Of a stretch of 34,545 nt of DNA, positions 1 to 7,499 are shown piece by piece. How positions within the stretch are numbered: position 1 is the first letter of the stretch; each line of letters starts with the position of its first letter. The position numbers and the translations under genes are program-made. Location: positions 1-34,545 of the forward strand of contig JANMVT010000035.1 in the NCBI GenBank assembly GCA_031392945.1, given 5' to 3'. The notes beneath the pieces are model-generated. The model did not search any database, was not told the origin of the DNA, and saw only the letters and a list, made by a program, of their open reading frames with translations. Source of the stretch: JANYCG01 sp031392945. Its GTDB lineage: Bacteria; Pseudomonadota; Gammaproteobacteria; Burkholderiales; Burkholderiaceae_C.

Positions 1-165
1 CCGACTGTGACTCAAGGCCCATCGATTGACACCCTCATCACCCAACGCGCCGCCGCCAAAGCCGCCAAAAATTTCGCCGAAGCCGACCGCATCCGCAAGC
101 AGCTTCTGGAAAGTGGTATTGTGTTGAAAGACACACCCAGCGGCACCACCTGGGAGTCACAATGA
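1..165 (+). CDS. cysS: Cysteinyl-tRNA synthetase, C-terminal end (partial)
   Basis: The open frame from the window edge to the TGA at 163-165 encodes 54 residues. It ends with a helical segment containing ADRIRKQLLESGIVLKDT and then GTTWESQ, which matches the extreme C-terminus of bacterial cysteinyl-tRNA synthetase. That enzyme charges tRNA-Cys with cysteine in the cytoplasm. The catalytic domain lies outside the window. The stop overlaps an ATG at 162-164 that opens a 20-codon frame (TAA at 222-224), a layout that suggests the downstream glycosylase was once translationally coupled to cysS. The identification rests on the C-terminal motif only. Confidence 0.85.
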   Translation, partial: PTVTQGPSIDTLITQRAAAKAAKNFAEADRIRKQLLESGIVLKDTPSGTTWESQ

Positions 166-210
166 CCAAAAAAACAGGCGAATCGGCCTCCAGCCCCCGG
201 ATAAAAAGCG

Positions 211-873
211 ATGTCAGCTACTAAAACAATAGTAAAGTCGGAGTCGCCGGAAGTCTTGACGCCCCACTACTGGGACGATGCCTGCAAACACCTGGTCAAA
301 AAAGACCGGGTCATGAAGCGCCTGATCCCCCAATTCGGCGACGCCTGCCTGACCACGCGCGGCGACGCCTTCACCACGCTGGCCAGAAGCATTGTGGGCC
401 AGCAGATATCGGTCAAGGCCGCGCAAACCGTGTGGGACCGCTTTGCCCTGCTGCCGCGCAAAATGACTTCGGCCAATGTGCTCAAGCTCAAGGTGGACGA
501 CATGCGTGCGGCCGGCCTGAGCGCGCGCAAGGTCGAGTACCTGGTCGATCTGGCCCTGCACTTTGACAGCGGCGCGCTGCACGTCAAAGACTGGCAGACC
601 ATGGACGATGACGCCATCATCGCCGAGCTGATCGCCATCCGCGGCATCGGGCGCTGGACGGCCGAGATGTTCCTTATCTTCCACATGATGCGCCCCAACG
701 TGCTGCCGCTCGACGACGTTGGCCTGATCAACGGCATCAGCAAAAGCTATTTTTCGGGCGAGGCAGTGAGCCGCAGCGACGCCCGCGAGGTGGCCGCCGC
801 CTGGGCGCCGTACTGCAGCGTCGCAACTTGGTATATTTGGCGCTCGTTGGATCCCCTGCCGGTGGAATACTGA
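211..873 (+). CDS. alkA: DNA-3-methyladenine glycosylase II, AlkA-type HhH-GPD family
   Basis: A 220-residue base-excision repair glycosylase that removes alkylated purines from DNA. The helix-hairpin-helix (RGIGRWTAEMF, about residues 144-154) and the following LPLDDVGL give the HhH-GPD signature; D169, the second Asp of DD, is the expected catalytic residue. The family's SIVGQQIS motif is at about residues 61-68. The frame is closed by TAA at 202-204, so ATG 211 is the only good start, but it has no clear ribosome binding site. The start codon and first eight codons coincide with a copy of the AT-rich repeat (214-234), so the N-terminus MSATKTIVK looks repeat-derived. An ATG overlapping the cysS stop at 162, in another frame, may be the ancestral start. 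Downstream accA follows after 26 bases. Confidence 0.9.
   Translation: MSATKTIVKSESPEVLTPHYWDDACKHLVKKDRVMKRLIPQFGDACLTTRGDAFTTLARSIVGQQISVKAAQTVWDRFALLPRKMTSANVLKLKVDDMRAAGLSARKVEYLVDLALHFDSGALHVKDWQTMDDDAIIAELIAIRGIGRWTAEMFLIFHMMRPNVLPLDDVGLINGISKSYFSGEAVSRSDAREVAAAWAPYCSVATWYIWRSLDPLPVEY
214..234 (+). repeat. AT-rich palindromic repeat, copy 1 (alkA start)
   Basis: TCAGCTACTAAAACAATAGT plus one base, matching the core AGCTACT-N5-ATAGYA. It is read in frame as S-A-T-K-T-I-V directly after the alkA start codon. The two other forward phases contain TAA or TAG. Confidence 0.7.
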
Positions 874-899
874 CACCTGTCGCTGAAGAGGAGTAAACC

Positions 900-1925
900 T
901 TGGCTAAAAAAGCATTTCTTGATTTCGAGCAGCCGATTGCCGATCTCGAAAACAAAATTGAAGAGTTGCGTTATGTGCAGACCGAATCGGCCGTGGACAT
1001 CTCGGCCGAGATCGACCAGCTGTCCAAAAAGAGCCAGCAGCTCACCAAAGACATCTACAGCGACCTCACGCCCTGGCAGATCACCAAGATCGCGCGGCAC
1101 GCCGAGCGCCCCTACACGCTGGACTATGTCAATGAAATCTTCACCCATTTCGTTGAGCTGCACGGCGACCGGCACTTCGCTGACGACCTGAGCATCGTGG
1201 GCGGCCTGGCACGCTTCAACGGCACGCCCTGCATGATGCTGGGCCAGCAAAAAGGGCGCGACACCAAAGAGCGCGGCCTGCGCAACTTCGGCATGTGCAA
1301 ACCCGAGGGTTACCGCAAGGCCCTGCGCCTGATGAAAACGGCCGAAAAGTTCAAGCTGCCGGTGTTCACCTTTGTCGACACGCCCGGCGCCTACCCCGGC
1401 ATCGACGCCGAGGAGCGCGGCCAGTCCGAGGCCATCGGGCGCAACATCTTCGAGATGGCGCAACTTGAGGTGCCCATCATCACCACCATCATCGGCGAGG
1501 GCGGCTCTGGTGGCGCGCTGGCCATTTCAGTGGCGGACCAGGTCTTGATGTTGCAGTATTCGGTTTACTCTGTCATCAGCCCTGAAGGCTGCGCGTCCAT
1601 CCTCTGGAAGACCTCGGACAAAGCCAAAGACGCGGCCGAGGCCCTGGGCATCACCGCGCACCGCCTCAAGGCCATGGGTGTGATCGACAAGATCGTGAGT
1701 GAACCCGTGGGCGGCGCGCACCGCGACCACAAACAAATGGCGGCTTTCCTGAAGCGCGCCCTGACCGAGGCCTACCGCCAGGTCAGCGACTTCAAGGTCA
1801 AAGAGCTGCTGGACCGCCGCTACGAGCGCCTGCAAAGTTACGGGCGTTATACCGACACCAAGGTTGACATCAAGCCCGAGCCCAAGGCGGACCGCCGCTC
1901 GGTTCCGCGCGTCGCCAGCAAATAA
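900..1925 (+). CDS. accA: Acetyl-CoA carboxylase carboxyltransferase subunit alpha
   Basis: AccA pairs with AccD to transfer the carboxyl group from biotin-BCCP to acetyl-CoA, giving malonyl-CoA for fatty acid synthesis in the cytoplasm. The 341-residue product has the usual length and the typical N-terminus AKKAFLDFEQPIADLE. It also has the motifs ELHGDRHFADD, KGRDTKER, FVDTPGAYPG and GEGGSGGALAI, the last forming the oxyanion-hole region of the crotonase-like fold. The start is TTG at 900-902, preceded by a strong Shine-Dalgarno AAGAGGAG at 886-893 with six bases of spacing; this sequence decides the start. It is probably co-transcribed with alkA upstream and tilS downstream (gap 8 bases). 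Confidence 0.97.
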   Translation: MAKKAFLDFEQPIADLENKIEELRYVQTESAVDISAEIDQLSKKSQQLTKDIYSDLTPWQITKIARHAERPYTLDYVNEIFTHFVELHGDRHFADDLSIVGGLARFNGTPCMMLGQQKGRDTKERGLRNFGMCKPEGYRKALRLMKTAEKFKLPVFTFVDTPGAYPGIDAEERGQSEAIGRNIFEMAQLEVPIITTIIGEGGSGGALAISVADQVLMLQYSVYSVISPEGCASILWKTSDKAKDAAEALGITAHRLKAMGVIDKIVSEPVGGAHRDHKQMAAFLKRALTEAYRQVSDFKVKELLDRRYERLQSYGRYTDTKVDIKPEPKADRRSVPRVASK

Positions 1926-1933
1926 GGCGGTGT

Positions 1934-2908
1934 GTGGTGGGCCAGTCGCTGCCCGACGCCATGGCCGCTTTCTCCCCCGAGCTGCCACTGGCCGTTGCCT
2001 ACAGCGGGGGCGCCGATTCCACCGCTTTGCTGCTGGCCAGTGCCCGCAAGTGGCCGGGGCAAGTCAGCGCGATCCACGTCCACCACGGTTTGCAGGCAGC
2101 GGCCGATGATTTTCAGCGCCATTGCGAGGACTTTTGCGCCAGCTTGAACGTGCCCCTGGTGGTCAAAAAGGTCGATGCCCGGCACGCGGCGGGCCAAAGC
2201 CCCGAAGCCGCCGCCCGCGCCGCCCGTTACCAGGCTTTTAGCGATGTAGCCCTAGTGGAATATACACAGTTAGATATTAAAACAATAGCATTGGCGCAAC
2301 ATGCCGATGACCAGGTCGAGACCCTTTTGATCGCGCTTGGCCGTGGCGGCGGCCTGGCCGGCCTGGCCGCCATGCCCGCGCAATGGCAGCGCGACGGCAT
2401 CCGTTTCCAGCGCCCGCTTTTGGGCGTGAGCGCAGACCATATCCGCGCATGGCTTGCCTCACAGGCGTGCGGCTTCATTGAAGACCCGACCAACTCCGAT
2501 CAACAATTCACCCGCAACCGCATTCGCGCCCAACTGCTTCCGGCGCTGCAAGCCGTGTTTCCGCATTTCCGCGACACCTTCGCCCGCAGTGCCGCCCATG
2601 CCGCCCAGGCGCAGGCGCTGCTGGCTGAAATTGCCGCTGAAGATTTGGCCAACGTTTGCCCTGGCGGTGAGAATGTCGCTGCAAATGTCGTATTGCAAGA
2701 CCTGAGCCGATTCAGCCGCCCCAGACAGGCCAACCTTTTGCGCCATTGGTTAAAAACCCGTCACAAAACCACGCCCAGCGCCGCGCAACTGCAAGAATTG
2801 CTCGACCAGGTGGCCGCCTGCACCACACGCGGCCATCAGATCAGCCTGAAGATCGGCGCCGGTTTTATCAGGCGCGAAGGCAAAGCTTTGGCTTGGTACA
2901 ATCCCTAG
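1934..2908 (+). CDS. tilS: tRNA(Ile)-lysidine synthase
   Basis: TilS modifies C34 of tRNA-Ile(CAU) to lysidine so that it reads AUA; the reaction uses ATP and lysine. The PP-loop motif SGGADS lies near residues 23-28, followed by HVHHGLQ, EAAARAARY, the AQHADDQVET motif and FIEDPTNSD..FTRNRIR, all characteristic of TilS. The length of 324 residues suits the family. The start is uncertain: GTG 1934, GTG 1937 or ATG 1961 (MAAFSPELPL) are possible. Residues 112-119 (QLDIKTIA), just before AQHADDQ, are encoded by a copy of the AT-rich repeat, and local base composition drops sharply there. The gene follows accA by eight bases. Confidence 0.95.
   Translation: MVGQSLPDAMAAFSPELPLAVAYSGGADSTALLLASARKWPGQVSAIHVHHGLQAAADDFQRHCEDFCASLNVPLVVKKVDARHAAGQSPEAAARAARYQAFSDVALVEYTQLDIKTIALAQHADDQVETLLIALGRGGGLAGLAAMPAQWQRDGIRFQRPLLGVSADHIRAWLASQACGFIEDPTNSDQQFTRNRIRAQLLPALQAVFPHFRDTFARSAAHAAQAQALLAEIAAEDLANVCPGGENVAANVVLQDLSRFSRPRQANLLRHWLKTRHKTTPSAAQLQELLDQVAACTTRGHQISLKIGAGFIRREGKALAWYNP
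2268..2290 (+). repeat. AT-rich palindromic repeat, copy 2 (inside tilS)
   Basis: AGTTAGATATTAAAACAATA followed by GCA, a diverged copy of the repeat, set in otherwise GC-rich coding sequence. It is read as L-D-I-K-T-I-A, the same phase as the other coding copies. The other two forward phases contain TAG or TAA. Confidence 0.65.
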
Positions 2909-2981
2909 CCTTTGAGCGCCGCTTGAGGCCGGCAGCAGCCCAGCCTGTTTGCCTTTTTCACCTGAATTCCCAATCATTCCA

Positions 2982-4253
2982 ATGGCATTGATCGTTCACA
3001 AATACGGCGGCACGTCGATGGGCTCGACCGAGCGCATCCGCAACGTCGCCAAACGCGTCGCCAAATGGGCCCGCGCCGGCCACCAGATGGTGGTCGTGCC
3101 CAGCGCCATGAGCGGCGAGACCAACCGCCTGCTGGGCCTGGCCAAAGAGCTGGCACCGGCCAAATCGACCGATGCCTACAGCCGCGAGCTCGACATGCTG
3201 GCCTCCACCGGCGAGCAGGCCAGCAGCGCCTTGCTGGCCATCGCGCTGCAGGCCGAAGGCATGGAGTCCGTCAGTTACGCCGGCTGGCAAGTGCCCATCC
3301 GAACCAACAGCGCCTACACCAAGGCCCGCATCGAGTCGATTGACGATGTCAAAGTCCGGGCCGACCTGGCTGCCGGCCGCGTCGTCATTGTCACTGGCTT
3401 CCAGGGCATGGACGAGGCCGGCAACATCACCACCCTGGGCCGTGGCGGCTCCGACACCTCGGCCGTGGCCGTGGCCGCCGCCATGAAGGCACAGGAATGC
3501 CTGATCTACACCGACGTGGACGGCGTCTACACCACCGACCCGCGCGTCGTGCCCGAGGCTCGGCGCCTGCACACCATCAGCTTTGAAGAGATGCTGGAGA
3601 TGGCCTCGATGGGCTCCAAAGTGCTGCAAATCCGCTCGGTCGAATTTGCCGGCAAATACCGGGTGCCGCTTCGCGTGTTGAGCAGCTTCACCCCCTGGGA
3701 CATAGACATCAACGAAGAAGCCGCCTCCGGCACCCTGATTTCATTTGAGGAAGACATCCACATGGAACAAGCCATTGTTTCCGGCATCGCATTCAACCGC
3801 GACGAAGCCAAAATCTCCATCCTCGCCGTGCCCGACAAGCCCGGCATCGCCTACCAGATCCTCGGCGCCGTGGCCGACGCCAACATCGAAGTCGATGTGA
3901 TCATCCAGAACATCAGCAAAGACGGCAAGACTGACTTCAGCTTCACCGTCAACCGCAGCGATTTCGCCAAGACGGTCGATCTGCTCAAAACCAGCGTCAT
4001 GCCCAGCCTGGGCGCTGCCGAAATTCTGGGCGACACCAAAATCTGCAAAGTGTCGATTGTCGGCATCGGCATGCGCAGCCACGTCGGCGTGGCCAGCAAA
4101 ATGTTCCGCTGCCTGAGCGAAGAGGGCATCAACATCCAGATGATTTCCACCAGCGAAATCAAGACCTCGGTGGTGATCGACGAAAAATACATGGAGCTCG
4201 CCGTGCGGGCCCTGCACAAGGCCTTTGACCTGGACCAGCCGCCATCTGCCTGA
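2982..4253 (+). CDS. lysC: Aspartate kinase
   Basis: This enzyme phosphorylates aspartate, the first step toward lysine, threonine, methionine and diaminopimelate. The N-terminal kinase domain begins ALIVHKYGGTSMGS and contains the VVTGFQG, LGRGGSDTSAVA and YTDVDGVYTTDPR motifs. The C-terminal third (from about residue 265) carries paired ACT domains for allosteric feedback, with FTVNRSDF and IGMRSHVGVASKMF. The size of 423 residues matches monofunctional LysC. The frame is open upstream to 2949, but MALIVHKYGG at 2982 is the conserved start. An internal ATG at MEQAIVSG (3762) could yield a separate ACT-domain beta polypeptide, as known for some aspartokinases; this is inference. Confidence 0.96.
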   Translation: MALIVHKYGGTSMGSTERIRNVAKRVAKWARAGHQMVVVPSAMSGETNRLLGLAKELAPAKSTDAYSRELDMLASTGEQASSALLAIALQAEGMESVSYAGWQVPIRTNSAYTKARIESIDDVKVRADLAAGRVVIVTGFQGMDEAGNITTLGRGGSDTSAVAVAAAMKAQECLIYTDVDGVYTTDPRVVPEARRLHTISFEEMLEMASMGSKVLQIRSVEFAGKYRVPLRVLSSFTPWDIDINEEAASGTLISFEEDIHMEQAIVSGIAFNRDEAKISILAVPDKPGIAYQILGAVADANIEVDVIIQNISKDGKTDFSFTVNRSDFAKTVDLLKTSVMPSLGAAEILGDTKICKVSIVGIGMRSHVGVASKMFRCLSEEGINIQMISTSEIKTSVVIDEKYMELAVRALHKAFDLDQPPSA

Positions 4254-4313
4254 GTCGCGCGTGGCCCGGCGGCAAACGCCCGCCAAGTCGTGAGATAATG
4301 CCTCCTGATTTCA

Positions 4314-4406
4314 GGAAACGTGACCGAGTGGCCGAAGGTGCTCCCCTGCTAAGGGAGTATGGGGTGTAGAGCCCCATCGAGGGTTCGAATCCCTCCGTTT
4401 CCGCCA
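4314..4406 (+). tRNA. tRNA-Ser (anticodon GCT), CCA encoded
   Basis: A class II tRNA with acceptor arm GGAAACG (4314-4320) pairing with CGTTTCC (4396-4402), discriminator G4403 and encoded CCA at 4404-4406. The anticodon stem CTCCC/GGGAG encloses loop CTGCTAA with anticodon GCT at 4348-4350, so it reads AGC and AGU. A long variable arm (GGGGTGTAGAGCCCC) and a T-arm GAGGGTTCGAATCCCTC are present. A GATAAT at 4294-4299 could be a -10 element, but I see no convincing -35. Confidence 0.97.
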
Positions 4407-4431
4407 AGCTATAGCCACACCAGCGTGGCGC

Positions 4432-4458
4432 AAAAAGGCCCCTCGCGGGGCCTTTTTT
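4432..4458 (+). terminator. Rho-independent terminator after tRNA-Ser
   Basis: GGCCCC (4437-4442) and GGGGCC (4447-4452) form a stem with a four-base loop, flanked by AAAAA on the left and TTTTTT on the right. The symmetry lets it stop transcription from either side, which suits its position between the tRNA and the converging minus-strand gene. Confidence 0.9.
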
Positions 4459-4484
4459 ATTGGGGTCTTTGCATCATTCAAAAC

Positions 4485-4829
4485 TTACCGGTGCGTCACC
4501 TCATGCAACTCCGACAGTTGCATCAGGGCGGTCAGCACTTCGGACTTGAACCCGACCCTGGCCTTGCCCACGCCGTCGCCGCCGCTCATGATCAGTTTTT
4601 GCAGGTATTCGGTGCAATCGCGGTGGCCCCAGAACACATTGATGGCTTTGGCGATGCGTTCGTGGTGGCGCGTGATGATGACCATCTCCCGGTCGATCCT
4701 CGCCTGGCGGGGAATCTCGTGCAAACCCATGGGCCGCGTGGCCACGTCTTCTTCGTGGTCGTTGAGCACGGGGAATCCAACAGGGCTTTTGTTTTGTTTC
4801 ACGGCTTGCGGTTTCGGGTTGGCCGACAA
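4485..4829 (-). CDS. Conserved-looking hypothetical protein, 114 aa
   Basis: I do not recognise a named family. The product is small, soluble and charged, with no signal peptide or membrane segment. A central stretch DREMVIITRHHERIAKAINV resembles a helical region, followed by FWGHRDCTEYLQKLIMSGGD. It lies 15 bases downstream of the quinone oxidoreductase stop on the same strand, so the two are probably one transcript. The only usual start is TTG at 4829, because a stop lies 15 bases further upstream in frame; no strong Shine-Dalgarno is visible. It converges on the tRNA terminator. Codon use and the operon position support a real gene, but the function is unknown. Confidence 0.65.
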   Translation of the reverse strand: MSANPKPQAVKQNKSPVGFPVLNDHEEDVATRPMGLHEIPRQARIDREMVIITRHHERIAKAINVFWGHRDCTEYLQKLIMSGGDGVGKARVGFKSEVLTALMQLSELHEVTHR

Positions 4830-4844
4830 TGTTTCATCAATATT

Positions 4845-5819
4845 TTAGTTCACCATGACCAGTTTGCCCATCACCCCGCGTGAACCCATGCGGGCGTAGG
4901 CGGCTTTGAGATCGGCCATGGGCATGGTTTTGTCGATCACCGGTTTGATCTTGCCCTGGGCGTACCACTTGCCCAGCTCGGCCATCATGGCGGCATTGGC
5001 CAGTGGCTCGCGGCGTGAATAGTCGCCCCAGAACACGCCGACGATCGACGCGCCTTTGAGCAGGGTCAGGTTCAGGGGCAGCGCGGGGATCGGCCCCGCT
5101 GCAAAACCCACCACCAGGTAGCGCCCGCGCCAGGCGATGGAGCGAAACGCCGGTTCGGCGAAATCGCCGCCCACCGGGTCATAAACCACGTCGGCGCCTT
5201 TGCCGTCAGTCAACGCCTTGATCGCATCGCGCAGATTTTCTTTGCTGTAGTTGATGGTCTCATCGGCGCCGATGGATTTGCACAGGGCGCATTTCTCGTC
5301 GGTGGAAACGGCGGCGATCACACGCGCGCCAACCGCTTTGGCGATCTGGATGGCCGCCGTGCCCACACCCCCGGCTGCGCCCAGCACCAGCACGGTTTCT
5401 CCGGCCTTGAGTTGGCCGCGGTCGACCAGGGCGTGGTGCGAGGTGGCGTAAATCATGATGAAGGCGGCAGCATCCACGAAACCAAGGCCCGGCGGCAAGG
5501 GCATGCAGCGGTCGGCCGGCGCCAGGGTGTGGGTGCCAAACCCGCCGGTTCCGGACAGGCAGGCCACGCTTTGCCCCAGTTTGAGATGCGTGACACCTTC
5601 ACCCACCGCCGCGACTGTCCCCGCGTATTCCGAGCCCGGCACAAAGGGCAGCTTGGGCTTGAACTGGTATTTGTTCTGCACAATCAGAATGTCGGGAAAA
5701 TTCAGGCTGGCCGCCTTGATTTCGACCAACACCTCGCCTTGGCCCGGCGCGGGGGTCGGCAGCTCTTTCCAGGTCAGGGCGTCGATGCCCACAGGGTTTT
5801 CACATAGCCAGGCGTGCAT
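4845..5819 (-). CDS. Zinc-free NADPH:quinone oxidoreductase (MDR superfamily)
   Basis: A 324-residue medium-chain dehydrogenase/reductase of the quinone oxidoreductase (QOR) group, expected to reduce quinones or enones with NADPH in the cytoplasm. It starts MHAWLCENPVGIDAL and has the GroES-like N-terminal half with PDILIVQNKYQFKPKLPFVPGSEYAG. The Rossmann half carries LGAAGGVGTAAIQIAKAVGA. The structural and catalytic zinc ligands of alcohol dehydrogenases are absent, as usual for QOR. The frame continues far upstream through the surE antisense, but ATG 5819 is the natural start. It is divergent from surE, with 78 bases between the starts. The true substrate cannot be told from sequence. Confidence 0.88.
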   Translation of the reverse strand: MHAWLCENPVGIDALTWKELPTPAPGQGEVLVEIKAASLNFPDILIVQNKYQFKPKLPFVPGSEYAGTVAAVGEGVTHLKLGQSVACLSGTGGFGTHTLAPADRCMPLPPGLGFVDAAAFIMIYATSHHALVDRGQLKAGETVLVLGAAGGVGTAAIQIAKAVGARVIAAVSTDEKCALCKSIGADETINYSKENLRDAIKALTDGKGADVVYDPVGGDFAEPAFRSIAWRGRYLVVGFAAGPIPALPLNLTLLKGASIVGVFWGDYSRREPLANAAMMAELGKWYAQGKIKPVIDKTMPMADLKAAYARMGSRGVMGKLVMVN

Positions 5820-5897
5820 CAGAAATCTCCAAATAGCGTGATTGATCCAGCTTCCATCATAGGGGCATCCTACAATCAAATACAACCTGCCTTGACC

Positions 5898-6659
5898 ATG
5901 AAAATACTTATCTCCAACGACGACGGCTACCAGGCTCCCGGCATCGTCGCCCTGTACGAGGCCCTGAAAGACATCGCCGAGGTCGAGGTGGTGGCCCCCG
6001 AGCTCAACAACAGCGCCAAATCCAACGCCTTGACCCTGCATTCGCCCCTGCATGTGAGCCGCGCAGCCAACGGGTTCAGGTATGTCAACGGCACGCCGGC
6101 CGACTGTGTGCACATTGCCCTGACCGGGCTCCTGGGCTACCGGCCGGACCTCGTGGTCTCGGGCATCAACAACGGCGCCAACATGGGCGACGACACGATC
6201 TATTCCGGCACCGTCGGCGCGGCCATGGAAGGTTACCTGTTCGGCGTGCCGGCCATCGCGTTCTCCCAGGTGGACAAAGGTTGGCAGCATATTGACGCCG
6301 CCGCGCAAAAGGCGCGCGAACTGGTGTTGCAAATGGCGCGGCAAAACCTGGTGGGTGCCAAGCCCTGGCTGCTCAACATCAACATCCCCAATCTGCCGCT
6401 GGCCGACATCCGGCCAATGAAGGTCTGCCGCCTGGGCAAGCGCCACGCGGCCGAGGCCGTCATCACCCAGCAAAGCCCGCGTGGCGAAACCATGTACTGG
6501 ATCGGCGGCGCCGGGCCGGCCAAGGACGATGCCGACGGCACCGATTTCCATGCCACCGCGCAAGGCCACATGGCGCTGACGCCGCTCAAAACCGACTTGA
6601 CCGAGCACGACCACCTGAGTTACTGGGCCCAGACAGCGGCCAGGCTGGACAGGCCATGA
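5898..6659 (+). CDS. surE: 5'/3'-nucleotidase SurE
   Basis: SurE is a metal-dependent nucleotidase and exopolyphosphatase linked to stationary-phase survival. The N-terminus MKILISNDDGYQAPGI carries the metal-binding Asp pair (DD) at residues 8-9. SGINNGANMGDDTIYSGTVGAAMEG is split over the conserved core that holds the Asn and Ser ligands. The 253-residue length is standard. The frame is open to 5814, but MKILISNDDG at 5898 is the conserved start. The stop overlaps the pcm start (ATGA), indicating translational coupling. surE-pcm-nlpD-rpoS is a gene order known from many proteobacteria. Confidence 0.97.
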   Translation: MKILISNDDGYQAPGIVALYEALKDIAEVEVVAPELNNSAKSNALTLHSPLHVSRAANGFRYVNGTPADCVHIALTGLLGYRPDLVVSGINNGANMGDDTIYSGTVGAAMEGYLFGVPAIAFSQVDKGWQHIDAAAQKARELVLQMARQNLVGAKPWLLNINIPNLPLADIRPMKVCRLGKRHAAEAVITQQSPRGETMYWIGGAGPAKDDADGTDFHATAQGHMALTPLKTDLTEHDHLSYWAQTAARLDRP

Positions 6660-7435
6660 AGCCGCGCCCGAGCTTTCCGGCCCGGTTTGACGCGTCACCC
6701 GGACATGCGGTGCCCAAGGCGCGCAAGGCCCATGCCGACCTGGTGCCTGCGAACCTGCCCGCATCGGTGTCATCAGGCCACGGCATGGACTCGAGCGCCG
6801 TGCGCATGGGCATGGTGGCCAAGCTCAGGGGCCAGGGGGTGAGCGACCCGCTGGTGCTCAAGGCCATGGGCAGCGTCGAGCGCCACCGCTTTGTAGACAG
6901 CGCCCTGGTCAACCAGGCGTATGAAGACACCAGCTTGCCCATCGGCCTGGGCCAGACCATCTCAAAACCCGGCGTTGTCTCACGCATGATGGAACTGCTG
7001 CGCAATGGCAAGACCGGCAAACTCGGTCGGGTGCTTGAAATCGGCACCGGTTGCGGCTACCAGGCGGCCTTGTTGGGTGTGATTGCCGACGAGGTCTACA
7101 GCATGGAGCGCCTGCGCGGCCTGCATGACAAGGCGCGCGAGAACCTGCGCCACCTGCGCCTGGCCAATGTGCACCTGTTGTTTGGTGATGGCATGGCCGG
7201 TTACCCCAAAGGCGCACCCTATGCGGCCATCATCGCCGCAGCCGGGGGCGCGGCCGTGCCCCAGGCCTGGATCGACCAATTGGCGGTTGGCGGGCGTCTG
7301 GTGGCGCCGGTGGCCGTGGCTGGCGGCAACGCCAGCCAGCAGGCCCTGCTGGTCATTGACAAAACTGCCACCGGATGCAAGCAAACGTTTCTTGAAGCCG
7401 TGCATTTTGTCCCCCTAAAATCGGGTATCGGCTAA
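6656..7435 (+). CDS. pcm: Protein-L-isoaspartate O-methyltransferase
   Basis: PCMT methylates L-isoaspartyl residues of aged proteins using SAM, starting their repair. The SAM-binding motif LEIGTGCGYQAALLG and the family motifs LPIGLGQTISKPGVVSRMMELL and FGDGMAGYP are present. At 259 residues it is longer than the E. coli enzyme (about 208) because of an extra N-terminal stretch of about 45 residues rich in Ala, Pro and His; such an extension may be non-globular. An internal ATG at 6785 (MDSSAVRMGM) would give a family-length product. The ATG at 6656 overlaps the surE stop, so I keep it as the start. Confidence 0.94.
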   Translation: MKPRPSFPARFDASPGHAVPKARKAHADLVPANLPASVSSGHGMDSSAVRMGMVAKLRGQGVSDPLVLKAMGSVERHRFVDSALVNQAYEDTSLPIGLGQTISKPGVVSRMMELLRNGKTGKLGRVLEIGTGCGYQAALLGVIADEVYSMERLRGLHDKARENLRHLRLANVHLLFGDGMAGYPKGAPYAAIIAAAGGAAVPQAWIDQLAVGGRLVAPVAVAGGNASQQALLVIDKTATGCKQTFLEAVHFVPLKSGIG

Positions 7436-7499
7436 GGGCATCGCTCTGTGGCGGCGCTTTGCGGTATAGCATTGGCACAAATTCAAAGGGAAATAGAAA

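Noticed and set aside
5820..6773. Extension of the quinone oxidoreductase frame upstream on the minus strand to 6773
   Set aside because: The extension runs antisense through the whole of surE. The family N-terminus is at MHAWLCENPVG, and the extra 318 residues have no recognisable domain.
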